Below are positions 44,136 to 52,340 of a DNA stretch of 53,316 nucleotides, one piece after another. Below the pieces are notes generated by a model. The model saw only the letters and a list, made by a program, of their open reading frames with translations, was not told the origin of the DNA and searched no databases. Source of the stretch: Erysipelotrichaceae bacterium. Its GTDB lineage: Bacteria > Bacillota_I > Bacilli_A > RFN20 > CAG-826. Each line of letters opens with the position of its first letter. Within the stretch, counting starts at the first letter, position 1. The stretch lies in the NCBI GenBank assembly GCA_022777645.1, contig JALFFX010000059.1:1-53316 (forward strand), given 5' to 3'. Both the position numbers and the translations under genes were made by a program.

Positions 44136-45227
44136 TTAGCAATCTTTCTTATATGTGTCGTGTTTTTTCGGGTTATAAATCTCACTAATCCACATAAGTG
44201 TTGATGAATTTCCTTCACCAATATTTGTGATTTTATGTGTATACATCGGATAGATATGAACAAGGCGAGGTTCATCTCCTTTTGTGATATCAATGCATAT
44301 GTCATCATTAACAATATTTTTTTGAACGATTTCACATTGTCCTTTGACAACATAAAATATTTCATCTTTGTATTTGTGGTAATGACCACCTTTTGTAATA
44401 TTTGGGAAAGAAATATTTTCGCTTATTTGTCCGAATCGTTTTGATTTAAATAATTCTTCAAATGATCCTCTTTCATCGCTTGCAAAATTATATTCATATC
44501 CTTCATCACTTGCAAAATAAAGATAAGTCTTAAAAAGCTTTAATTCAAAATCATTATAAATGTATGGAAGATGTCTTTTTGATTCCACTTCTTGTTTGAA
44601 ATATTTTAACAAAATTGTAAGTCTATCTAGTGAACAAGGAGTTGTTGGTAAAGAAAGAAATTCTTTTTGTCCTTCTTTTTTATTATTCTCTATAAGAGAA
44701 ATAATATCATCACAAACATCATCGACATAAGTGAAATTAATAATCGTACTGCCATCATCGATTTTAATTGGTAAATCATGGGCAATGTTATATGCGAAAG
44801 TGGCGACCACTGTGTTGTAATTTGGTCTAGATCTTGGTCCAAAAATATTGCTTAGGCGATAAATGTAGCAAGGAAGATTGCTCGCTAAAAGATAATCTTC
44901 TGCCATCTTTTTTGATTTGCCATAATCATTATCGAGTTCAGCTTGTATTGAACTTGTCATAATAATTGGCAAAGATAAATTATTGTCCTTTATTAAATCC
45001 ACCAGAGTTTTTGTAAAATCAAAATTGCCTTTATAAAATTCTTCTTTTGTCAAAGGACGATTAATTCCTGCTAAATGAACAACATAATCAGCTTGTTTTA
45101 AAAACGATAACAATTCATCGACTGTATTATCTTTATCAAATTCTAAAACTTCGAAGTTTTTTCTTTTTAATAAAGTAGATAATCTACTACCAATAAAGCC
45201 TTTTGCTCCTAATATTAATATTCTCAT
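44136..45227 (-). CDS. capF: CapF-like bifunctional epimerase/reductase with cupin domain
   Basis: This 363-residue protein joins an extended SDR domain (ILGAKGFIGSRL, active-site YGKSK) with a C-terminal cupin (PNITKGGHYHKYKDE, with metal His residues). This is the domain order of S. aureus CapF, which epimerises and reduces the CapE product toward UDP-2-acetamido-2,6-dideoxy-L-talose. The ORF-track start is GTG at 45236; the ATG at 45227 (MRILILGAKG) has GGAG upstream and overlaps the capG stop by ATGA. CapE and CapG are in the same operon. Confidence 0.93.
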   Translation of the reverse strand: MRILILGAKGFIGSRLSTLLKRKNFEVLEFDKDNTVDELLSFLKQADYVVHLAGINRPLTKEEFYKGNFDFTKTLVDLIKDNNLSLPIIMTSSIQAELDNDYGKSKKMAEDYLLASNLPCYIYRLSNIFGPRSRPNYNTVVATFAYNIAHDLPIKIDDGSTIINFTYVDDVCDDIISLIENNKKEGQKEFLSLPTTPCSLDRLTILLKYFKQEVESKRHLPYIYNDFELKLFKTYLYFASDEGYEYNFASDERGSFEELFKSKRFGQISENISFPNITKGGHYHKYKDEIFYVVKGQCEIVQKNIVNDDICIDITKGDEPRLVHIYPMYTHKITNIGEGNSSTLMWISEIYNPKKHDTYKKDC

Positions 45228-46366
45228 TTTCTCCACACCATTTTATTAACGATATTTGTATATGATTGGATTAATTTTACTATTTTATCGCTGACATTTG
45301 TATCAACATAATCAGGGACTGGGATGCAACCTTTTTTATTTAAAAGGGCAACTTCCACGGCTTGAAGAAGTGATTTTTCATCAATTCCTGCTAAAACAAA
45401 GCAAGCTTTGTCAAGGGCTTCTGGTCTTTCTGTTGATGTGCGAATGCAAACGGCTGCAAGTGGTTTATTAATGCTGGCAAAGAAACTGCTTTCTTCAGGC
45501 AATGTACCAGAATCTGAAATAACGACAAAAGCATTCATTTGCAAATTGTTGTAATCAGTAAATGAAAGCGGCTCATGCATAATAACTCTTTCATCAAGAA
45601 CAAAGCCTGTTTCTATCAATTTCTTTTTGCTGCGTGGGTGGCATGAATAAAGAACTGGCATGTCATATTTTTTTGCAAGGGCGTTAATCGCATTAAATAA
45701 AGAATAAAAGTTTTTATCAGTGTCGATATTTTCTTCTCTATGAGCGCTTAGCAAAATATATTTTCCGCTTTTAAGATTTAGGCGTGTAAGAATATCACTA
45801 TTTTGAATACGAGAAAGATGTCTTGAAAGAACTTCTGCCATTGGAGAACCACTCACATATGTTCTTTCTTTTGGAAGTCCGCATTCTGCTAAATATCTTC
45901 GAGCGTGTTCACTATAAGCGATATTAACATCAGAAATAATGTCGACAATTCGACGATTTGTTTCTTCTGGAAGACATTCATCTTTGCAGCGATTGCCGGC
46001 TTCCATATGGAACAAAGGAATATGAAGTCTTTTCGCGCTTATCGCCGAAAGACATGAATTTGTGTCACCAAGCACTAATAAAGCATCTGGTTGAGTTTCT
46101 TTCATCACTTCATAAGATTTAGCGATAATATTGCCCATTGTTTCGCCTAAATCTTTCCCAACAGCGTTTAAATATATATCCGGATTATCTAAAGATAAAT
46201 CTTTGAAAAATATCTCGTTTAAAGTGTAATCATAATTTTGACCAGTATGAACTAATAATGTGTCAAAATAAATACGACATTTTCTAATAACTTCAGATAA
46301 ACGGATGATTTCAGGACGAGTCCCAACAATAATCATTAGTTTCAATTTGCCATTATTTTTAAACAT
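45224..46366 (-). CDS. capG: UDP-N-acetylglucosamine 2-epimerase family, CapG-like
   Basis: A 380-residue member of the WecB/CapG 2-epimerase family: GTRPEIIRLSEVI, LVHTGQNYD, VLGDTNSCLSA, HMEAGNRCKDECLPEETNR and SDSGTLPEESSFF. In the CapE-F-G pathway CapG turns the talose derivative into UDP-N-acetyl-L-fucosamine. The extended HMEAGNR block fits CapG/WbjD better than WecB (HVEAGLR). AGGAGG-type sequence (TAGGAGGCAAAAC) precedes the ATG. It lies 12 bases after capE. Confidence 0.93.
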   Translation of the reverse strand: MFKNNGKLKLMIIVGTRPEIIRLSEVIRKCRIYFDTLLVHTGQNYDYTLNEIFFKDLSLDNPDIYLNAVGKDLGETMGNIIAKSYEVMKETQPDALLVLGDTNSCLSAISAKRLHIPLFHMEAGNRCKDECLPEETNRRIVDIISDVNIAYSEHARRYLAECGLPKERTYVSGSPMAEVLSRHLSRIQNSDILTRLNLKSGKYILLSAHREENIDTDKNFYSLFNAINALAKKYDMPVLYSCHPRSKKKLIETGFVLDERVIMHEPLSFTDYNNLQMNAFVVISDSGTLPEESSFFASINKPLAAVCIRTSTERPEALDKACFVLAGIDEKSLLQAVEVALLNKKGCIPVPDYVDTNVSDKIVKLIQSYTNIVNKMVWRK

Positions 46367-46377
46367 TGTTTTGCCTC

Positions 46378-47571
46378 CTAGTCGTGTTGACGAACTGGAC
46401 CACCAAATAGTTCGAGTTTTTTAAGCAATTTTTTCATACCTTCGACATCAAGTCTTGCGGTGTTATGAGATGTATAACTTTCCCCAAGGTTTAATTTCTT
46501 GTTTCCTTTGGAGAAATATTTATCATAATTTAAATCGCGATTATCAGCCTTGATGCAAAAGAAGTTGCCAAGATCAACACTTTTAAGCATTTCCTCTTGT
46601 GTTACAAGAGTTTCATATAATTTTTCACCATGGCGAGTGCCGATATAAGAAATACCGGTTTTGCTATTTGTTAATTCAATGACTGCTTTTGCTAAAACAT
46701 CAATGGTTGCAGCCGGCGCTTTTTGAACGAACAAATCACCTTGTTCACCATGTTCAAAAGCATATAAAACAAGATCAACCGCATCATCAAGAGTCATCAT
46801 GAATCTTGTCATGTCTGGATTTGTAATGGTAATTGGTTTTCCTTCTTTAATTTGGTTTAAAAACAAAGGAATAACGCTTCCGCGGCTCGCCATAACATTG
46901 CCATAACGAGTAAGGCATAATACGGTGTCCCCTGCTAATAATTGACGGCTTCTCGCAATGACATTTTTCTCCATCAACGCTTTTGATATCCCCATTGCGT
47001 TAATTGGATATGCTGCTTTATCTGTGGATAAGAAAATAGCTTTTTTAACATGATTTCTAACGCAGGCAGTGATGACGTTATCACTTCCTATGACATTAGT
47101 TCTCACCGCTTCCATTGGATAAAATTCACATGATGGAACTTGCTTTAATGCCGCAGCAGAAAAAACATAATCAACACCTCTAAAGGCATCAATAATTGAA
47201 TCGAGATTGCGAACATCACCAATATAAAATTTTAGTTTTTCGGAGTTGTATGCCTTACGCATATCATCTTGCTTCTTTTCATCACGTGATAAAATTCTAA
47301 TTTCTTTAATATCCGTGTTTAAGAAGCGATCCACCACTGCGTGACCAAAACTTCCAGTTCCACCAGTAATTAATAAAATCTTGTCTTTGAGAATAGATGT
47401 ATCTTTCGCCATATATTCCATAAGTTTTTCTTTGATTCTTTCAAGTTTTAATTTATCGACTTTATTTTCGTCTTTTTCATATAAAAAGTATGTGCGAAGA
47501 GGCATACCAACAATTTTTGATGCTTCCGCTTGAGTTAATTTGCAATTTATGCGTAATTGTTTGAGTTCCAT
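46378..47571 (-). CDS. capE: CapE-like UDP-GlcNAc dehydratase with N-terminal helix-turn-helix domain
   Basis: Residues 64-397 match the CapE/FlaA1 UDP-GlcNAc 4,6-dehydratase family: TGGTGSFG (69-76), STDKAAYPINAMGISK (Met in place of the SDR Tyr, as in CapE), RYGNVMASRGSVIP and RHGEKLYETL. Residues 4-50 form an XRE-like helix-turn-helix (LRINCKLTQAEASKIVGMP) joined without a stop. AAGGAG seven bases before the ATG at 47571 sets the start; the ORF-track start at 47652 has no RBS. It is the first enzyme of UDP-L-FucNAc synthesis. The HTH fusion is unusual. Confidence 0.9.
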   Translation of the reverse strand: MELKQLRINCKLTQAEASKIVGMPLRTYFLYEKDENKVDKLKLERIKEKLMEYMAKDTSILKDKILLITGGTGSFGHAVVDRFLNTDIKEIRILSRDEKKQDDMRKAYNSEKLKFYIGDVRNLDSIIDAFRGVDYVFSAAALKQVPSCEFYPMEAVRTNVIGSDNVITACVRNHVKKAIFLSTDKAAYPINAMGISKALMEKNVIARSRQLLAGDTVLCLTRYGNVMASRGSVIPLFLNQIKEGKPITITNPDMTRFMMTLDDAVDLVLYAFEHGEQGDLFVQKAPAATIDVLAKAVIELTNSKTGISYIGTRHGEKLYETLVTQEEMLKSVDLGNFFCIKADNRDLNYDKYFSKGNKKLNLGESYTSHNTARLDVEGMKKLLKKLELFGGPVRQHD

Positions 47572-47592
47572 AAAACACTCCTTGATAACTAA

Positions 47593-47621
47593 ATAATATT
47601 TTAATTCATTAATAACTTCAA
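47593..47621 (-). promoter_or_regulatory. Promoter of the capE-G-F operon
   Basis: TTGAAG and TATTAT on the minus strand are exactly 17 bases apart, 22 bases upstream of the capE ATG. TGCAA-N3-TTGCA (47630-47642) and further TTTTTTGCA copies lie directly upstream of the -35. Confidence 0.6.
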
Positions 47622-47629
47622 TATAAATA

Positions 47630-47642
47630 TGCAATTTTTGCA
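47630..47642. promoter_or_regulatory. Inverted repeat next to the capE promoter
   Basis: TGCAATTTTTGCA is an inverted repeat (TGCAA, 3-base spacer, TTGCA), followed by another TTTTTTGCA and, 25 bases on, an ATTGCAAAA. It sits 9 bases upstream of the -35, as an operator would. A link to the HTH domain of CapE is speculation. Confidence 0.4.
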
Positions 47643-47715
47643 TTTTTTGCATAATATTGCTTCCAATCTAAAATTGCAAAATACAACGAATAATCGACAA
47701 AATAAACTTTCATAG

Positions 47716-47744
47716 TTTACAAAATAATTTAATTCTCGTATTAT
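47716..47744 (+). promoter_or_regulatory. Promoter of the GT2-GH3-GtrA-glf operon
   Basis: TTTACA and TATTAT are 17 bases apart, with a leader of about 47 bases before the GT2 ATG. The capE promoter is divergent in the same 226-base gap, so the two halves of the polysaccharide region may share control. Confidence 0.6.
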
Positions 47745-47797
47745 TTTAATGACTTCTATGAAGACAAATTTTTTTATCCGGGGTTTTTAATAATATT

Positions 47798-48829
47798 ATG
47801 AAATATCTTTCTTTTGTTGTGCCCTCTTATAATGCATCAAAATATTTAGATAAAGTTATCCCATCTTTGTTAGTGGGTGGAGATGATGTTGAAATCATCG
47901 TTGTCAATGATGGTTCAAAAGACAATACTTTAGAAATTGCTAAACGTTATGAAGAACTTTATCCAAATATTGTTAAAGCAATTGATAAAGAAAATGGAGG
48001 ACATGGCTCCACCATTAACAAGGCACTTGAAATTGCGACAGGCTTATATTTTAAATGTGTTGACGCTGATGACTGGCTTGAAGAAAATGCTTTAAAAACT
48101 TTATTAGCGAAAATCAAATATCATCACGAAAAAAATACACTACCTGACTTATATTTAACCAATTTTGTTTATGAACATGTCGAAGAAGGCATATCAAATG
48201 TTTCTTCTTTGAGAAAATATATGCCAAAAGATGAATCGATATTTGGCTGGAAGGACATCAAGAAATTTAACGCAGTTGATTTCTTTATGATGCATTCATT
48301 TGTTTATAAACTCGATGTTTTGAAAAAATCAAAACTTCATTTATTAGAACATACATTTTATGTTGATAATATTTTTGTTTATCAACCTCTTTATTTTGTG
48401 AACACAATTTGTTTCCTTGATATTGATTTATATCGTTATTTTATTGGTCGTGCAGATCAATCGGTATCAAAGACAAGCATCAATAAAAACTATATGCATC
48501 AACTCAGATGTTTTGAATATGTGATGAATTTATATTCTGAAGATGACTTTAAAAAACTCACCAAAAAACATCGTTATTTCATGATTAGAACTTTTGCAAA
48601 TATATATGGGCTAACTCAATATTATGTCACCTTCGGTGATTACAAAGAAAAATACGCCAAATACAAAGAGATTGAAAAGCGCTTTAAAGCCGAGAATAAG
48701 TCTTTATATAAGACTCTTACTCGCAAAACAATTTTTGCATTTTATCATTTCGCCCCATTCTTTATTAAGAAGATTATTATCAAAGGAAGCGAATCGATAA
48801 TAAATAAAAGAACAGGATGGTTACAATAA
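47798..48829 (+). CDS. Glycosyltransferase family 2
   Basis: A GT-A enzyme of 343 residues: VVPSYNASKYL at the start, IIVVNDGSKDNT, and the metal-binding DADD (89-92, followed by W). No membrane helix is certain, although the C-terminal ~60 residues are basic and hydrophobic (FAFYHFAPFFIKKIIIKG). It probably adds one sugar to a lipid-linked glycan on the cytoplasmic face. It is the first gene of the plus-strand operon; no Shine-Dalgarno is obvious. The donor sugar is unknown. Confidence 0.93.
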   Translation: MKYLSFVVPSYNASKYLDKVIPSLLVGGDDVEIIVVNDGSKDNTLEIAKRYEELYPNIVKAIDKENGGHGSTINKALEIATGLYFKCVDADDWLEENALKTLLAKIKYHHEKNTLPDLYLTNFVYEHVEEGISNVSSLRKYMPKDESIFGWKDIKKFNAVDFFMMHSFVYKLDVLKKSKLHLLEHTFYVDNIFVYQPLYFVNTICFLDIDLYRYFIGRADQSVSKTSINKNYMHQLRCFEYVMNLYSEDDFKKLTKKHRYFMIRTFANIYGLTQYYVTFGDYKEKYAKYKEIEKRFKAENKSLYKTLTRKTIFAFYHFAPFFIKKIIIKGSESIINKRTGWLQ

Positions 48830-51279
48830 TGAAACACCAAGACATCATTTCCAAGATGACTCTCCTTGAGAAAGTCATTCTCACCAGCGGTAAAAACTTC
48901 TGGGAATCGCAAGAAATTCTTGCTCACCATATTCCATCAATATTTTTTGCAGATGGTCCACATGGTATTAGAAAACAAGCTTTAGCAGCAGACCACTTAG
49001 GCTTAAATGAGTCGCTTAAAGCAACTTGTTTCCCAACTGCTGTCACAATTGCTTCAAGTTTTGATAAAGAACTCGGCGAAGAAATTGGTGTCTGCTTAGG
49101 AAAAGAAGCTCTTGCCCAAAAAGTAAATGTTTTATTAGGTCCAGGACTCAATATTAAACGCAATCCACGTTGTGGCCGTAACTTTGAATATTTTAGCGAA
49201 GATCCTTATCTTGCAGGCAATATGGCTGGTTCATATGTTAAAGGTATTCAATCAAATGGAATTTCTGCGTGCTTAAAGCATTTTGCTTGTAATTCACAAG
49301 AAGAAAAACGCATGACCCTTAATAGTGTTGTTGACGAAAGAGCACTCCGCGAAATATATCTCACCGGTTTTGAAATCGCAGTTAAAGAAGCAAAACCAAA
49401 AACAATAATGTCATCATATAACCTCATCAATGGTGTATATGCGAATGAAAATGAACATGTCTTAAAAGAAATTCTTCGCAACGAATGGGGCTATGATGGT
49501 GTTGTCTTAACCGACTGGGGCGGAGAAAATGATCGTGTCAAAGGACTTATCGCTGGCAATGAAATGGAAATGCCAGGAGCAGGTGGCGACACAGTTCATG
49601 ATATTATGGTCGCAATTAAAGAAGGAAGACTTGAAGAAAGCGTCTTAGATGAAAATATCGACCGTTTATTAGATTTAATTCTTACCACTTCCAAACCATT
49701 TGAAGGCGATAAAAAATATGAATTTGATGTCGAAAAACATCACGCCTTTGCCGTTAAATGCGCCGAAGAATCAATGGTTCTTCTTAAAAACGAAGACAAC
49801 ATTCTTCCTTTGAAAGAAAAAACAAAAGTTGCTTTAGTTGGTGATTTTGCAATGACTCCACGATATCAAGGAGCTGGTAGTTCATTAGTTAATTGCACAA
49901 AACTTGAAAACACTCTTGATATTGTAAAAGAATATGATTTTGAATATTTAGGTCATGAAAAAGGCTTCCATCGTTTTGGTAAAAAGAGTAATGGCTTAAT
50001 CAAAAAAGCTCTCAAACTTGCTAGCCAAGCAGAAGTTGTTGTTGTTTATTTAGGTCTTGATGAAGCAATTGAAGCAGAAGGTCTTGATCGTAAAAATATT
50101 AAAATCAACGACAATCAAGTCGAATTGCTAAAAGCCTTAAAAGAAGCCGGTAAAAAAGTTGTTGGTGTCCTTCACGCCGGAAGCGTTGTTGAAATGCCTT
50201 GGCTTAAATATTGCGATGCTTTATTAAATGCTTATCTTCCTGGTCAAGGTGGCGCAAGAGCGGTATTAAACGTCTTAACAGGTAAAGTTAATCCATCTGG
50301 TAAAACTGCTGAAACATATCCACTTTCATATGATGATGTTCCATCAAAAGTAGATTTCCCAGCAAGAGGAAGTTCCGTTTATTATCGCGATTCAATTTTC
50401 GTTGGTTACCGTTATTACAATAAAGTTAATAAAGATGTCTTATTCCCGTTCGGCTTTGGCTTATCATATTCAAAATTTGAATATAGTGATCTAAAAGTCG
50501 ATGAAAAAGGTGTTAGCTTCACCATCACAAATAGTAGTGATGTTGATGGTAAAGAAATTGCACAACTTTACGTTTCAAAAGTTGATTCAAAAATCTATCG
50601 AAGCGCCCCAGAACTTAAAGGCTTTGTCAAAGTTAGCCTAAAAGCTCATGAAAGTAAGAACGTACGCATTGATTTTGATGAATATACATATCGCTTCTTC
50701 GATGTTAAGAAAAACGCTTGGAATAAAGAAGCGGGTGAATATCAATTGTTAGTCGGTGCTTCAAGCCGCGATATTAGACTTGAAGATAAAATCAATATTG
50801 AAGGAGATGTTTTAGAAGAAGTAAGTGATATTCCAACCTATTATTCTGGAGATATTCAAAACGTTAGCGATAATGAATTTAAATTGATTTATCAAAACGA
50901 TCTTCCTTCAACATCACTTAATTTTATTAAGAAAAATAGAATATACGTTGACTATAACACAACAGTGAACGAATTAAGATATGCAAAAGGCTGGACAGGC
51001 AGATTCTTCTCTGGTGTCATTCGCTTTGCTATCGGTTTGCTAAAAGTATTTGGAGATGTGAAAACATCAAATACACTTGTTATGGGCGTGCTTCATCAGC
51101 CAATGAGAGGGTTGTCAAGAATGACTGGCGGAGCATTAACATATAAACAATTAGACGGCCTTATCAAAATGTTCAATGGTCATTTCTTCAAAGGACTTAA
51201 CCATTTCTTCAAGATGGGTAAGGTGTCAAAGAACGAACTTAAAGAAATTCGTTCGTTTGGAAAGGAAACAAAAAAATAA
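48829..51279 (+). CDS. Glycoside hydrolase family 3 beta-glycosidase with C-terminal extension
   Basis: 816 residues in the two-domain GH3 plan: an N-terminal barrel with KHF (150-152) and nucleophile Asp229 (VVLTDWGG), a C-terminal alpha/beta domain (about 310-540), then an Fn3-like domain (about 560-655). A further ~130 residues follow that are not part of the usual enzyme. No signal peptide is seen, so it should be cytoplasmic. The ATG at 48829 shares a base with the GT2 stop (TAATG) after GGATGG; the track start at 48817 lacks an RBS. Substrate unknown. Confidence 0.93.
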   Translation: MKHQDIISKMTLLEKVILTSGKNFWESQEILAHHIPSIFFADGPHGIRKQALAADHLGLNESLKATCFPTAVTIASSFDKELGEEIGVCLGKEALAQKVNVLLGPGLNIKRNPRCGRNFEYFSEDPYLAGNMAGSYVKGIQSNGISACLKHFACNSQEEKRMTLNSVVDERALREIYLTGFEIAVKEAKPKTIMSSYNLINGVYANENEHVLKEILRNEWGYDGVVLTDWGGENDRVKGLIAGNEMEMPGAGGDTVHDIMVAIKEGRLEESVLDENIDRLLDLILTTSKPFEGDKKYEFDVEKHHAFAVKCAEESMVLLKNEDNILPLKEKTKVALVGDFAMTPRYQGAGSSLVNCTKLENTLDIVKEYDFEYLGHEKGFHRFGKKSNGLIKKALKLASQAEVVVVYLGLDEAIEAEGLDRKNIKINDNQVELLKALKEAGKKVVGVLHAGSVVEMPWLKYCDALLNAYLPGQGGARAVLNVLTGKVNPSGKTAETYPLSYDDVPSKVDFPARGSSVYYRDSIFVGYRYYNKVNKDVLFPFGFGLSYSKFEYSDLKVDEKGVSFTITNSSDVDGKEIAQLYVSKVDSKIYRSAPELKGFVKVSLKAHESKNVRIDFDEYTYRFFDVKKNAWNKEAGEYQLLVGASSRDIRLEDKINIEGDVLEEVSDIPTYYSGDIQNVSDNEFKLIYQNDLPSTSLNFIKKNRIYVDYNTTVNELRYAKGWTGRFFSGVIRFAIGLLKVFGDVKTSNTLVMGVLHQPMRGLSRMTGGALTYKQLDGLIKMFNGHFFKGLNHFFKMGKVSKNELKEIRSFGKETKK

Positions 51280-51281
51280 TT

Positions 51282-52340
51282 ATGGAAATCGAGGTAAAAC
51301 CATTATCATCTAACGGCTTTATTGCCTTCTTCCAACGCATTTATCGTTGGTGGTTAAGTGTTTGGTATTCATTTTCTGACAAACACCCTAAATTTGCATC
51401 CTTACTTTATAAAGTAGGATTCTTCTTCGCCTTCTCAATGGCGGTTACTGTTTGGCAATTTATCATCATGACTTTCTTGCCATACGCCTTCACATCAACA
51501 TGGGGAACACCATTTTGCTGGCCTCGTGTTGAATTACCATTTAAAGATGCAGCCGGCAATGCTTTATATTTTGGAATTTTCAATGAGCCAGCTCAATTTG
51601 TAGATGCAGCCGGAAAAACATTCCAAGCATATACAGAAGCTGAAGTTCAATTGATGTCGCTTAATCCAGCATTAACTCTTAAAGCAGGTGGTTTAGGCAA
51701 CTTCATCGCTTTTGAAATTGCAGTCTTCACTGCCCAATGCATCAACTTCCCACTTCAAAGAAACATCACATATAAATCAAAAGGAAATCCATATTTCCAA
51801 GCTTTGATGTATTTTGTTGGTTGGGTTGGCGTTTCTATTCTTACAAACGCTATATGGGGCATTGCAAATCCACTTCTCCTCTCATGGAATATGCCTGATG
51901 TTGTTATTGGCTTATTAAAAACATTCCTCACCGGTGGTGTCTCAATGTTTATCTTCTTCTTCATTTTCCTTCTCATTTTCCCAAATCTTGAGAACAGTGC
52001 TAAATCATTAGAAAAACGTTATGAAAAAGCCAAAGATTCAGATATGAGTGATGAAAAGAAAGAAGCCCTTCATCAAAAAGCTTTAGCTATGAGAAAAAGA
52101 GCAGATGAAGAAAACGCTCGTTTAGCAGTAATCTCTACTTCATCAATCGCAGATTCAAAAGCCATTAATTATCATTCTTGTTTAACAAGATTAAATAAAA
52201 TGAAAGATGAAAAAGGCGATGCGAATGAAATTGCTGAACTTGAAAAATTATTAAATACAAAACTTGAAGAAGCTATTAATGCAAAAAAACGCCACGAAGA
52301 AGCTGTTAAGGTGTATAATAGTTTGCATGAAGCTCAATAA
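51282..52340 (+). CDS. GtrA-like membrane protein with extra loop and coiled-coil tail
   Basis: The 352 residues have four TM helices (about 43-67, 141-157, 173-195, 208-233). CINFPLQRNITYK (153-165) matches the NF-x3-R/F pattern of GtrA-type polyprenyl-phosphate-sugar flippases. Two features are atypical: a loop of about 70 residues between TM1 and TM2 with several aromatic residues, and a C-terminal charged coiled coil (240-352). It starts 2 bases after the GH3 stop. Role in moving a lipid-linked sugar across the membrane is inference from family and context. Confidence 0.75.
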   Translation: MEIEVKPLSSNGFIAFFQRIYRWWLSVWYSFSDKHPKFASLLYKVGFFFAFSMAVTVWQFIIMTFLPYAFTSTWGTPFCWPRVELPFKDAAGNALYFGIFNEPAQFVDAAGKTFQAYTEAEVQLMSLNPALTLKAGGLGNFIAFEIAVFTAQCINFPLQRNITYKSKGNPYFQALMYFVGWVGVSILTNAIWGIANPLLLSWNMPDVVIGLLKTFLTGGVSMFIFFFIFLLIFPNLENSAKSLEKRYEKAKDSDMSDEKKEALHQKALAMRKRADEENARLAVISTSSIADSKAINYHSCLTRLNKMKDEKGDANEIAELEKLLNTKLEEAINAKKRHEEAVKVYNSLHEAQ

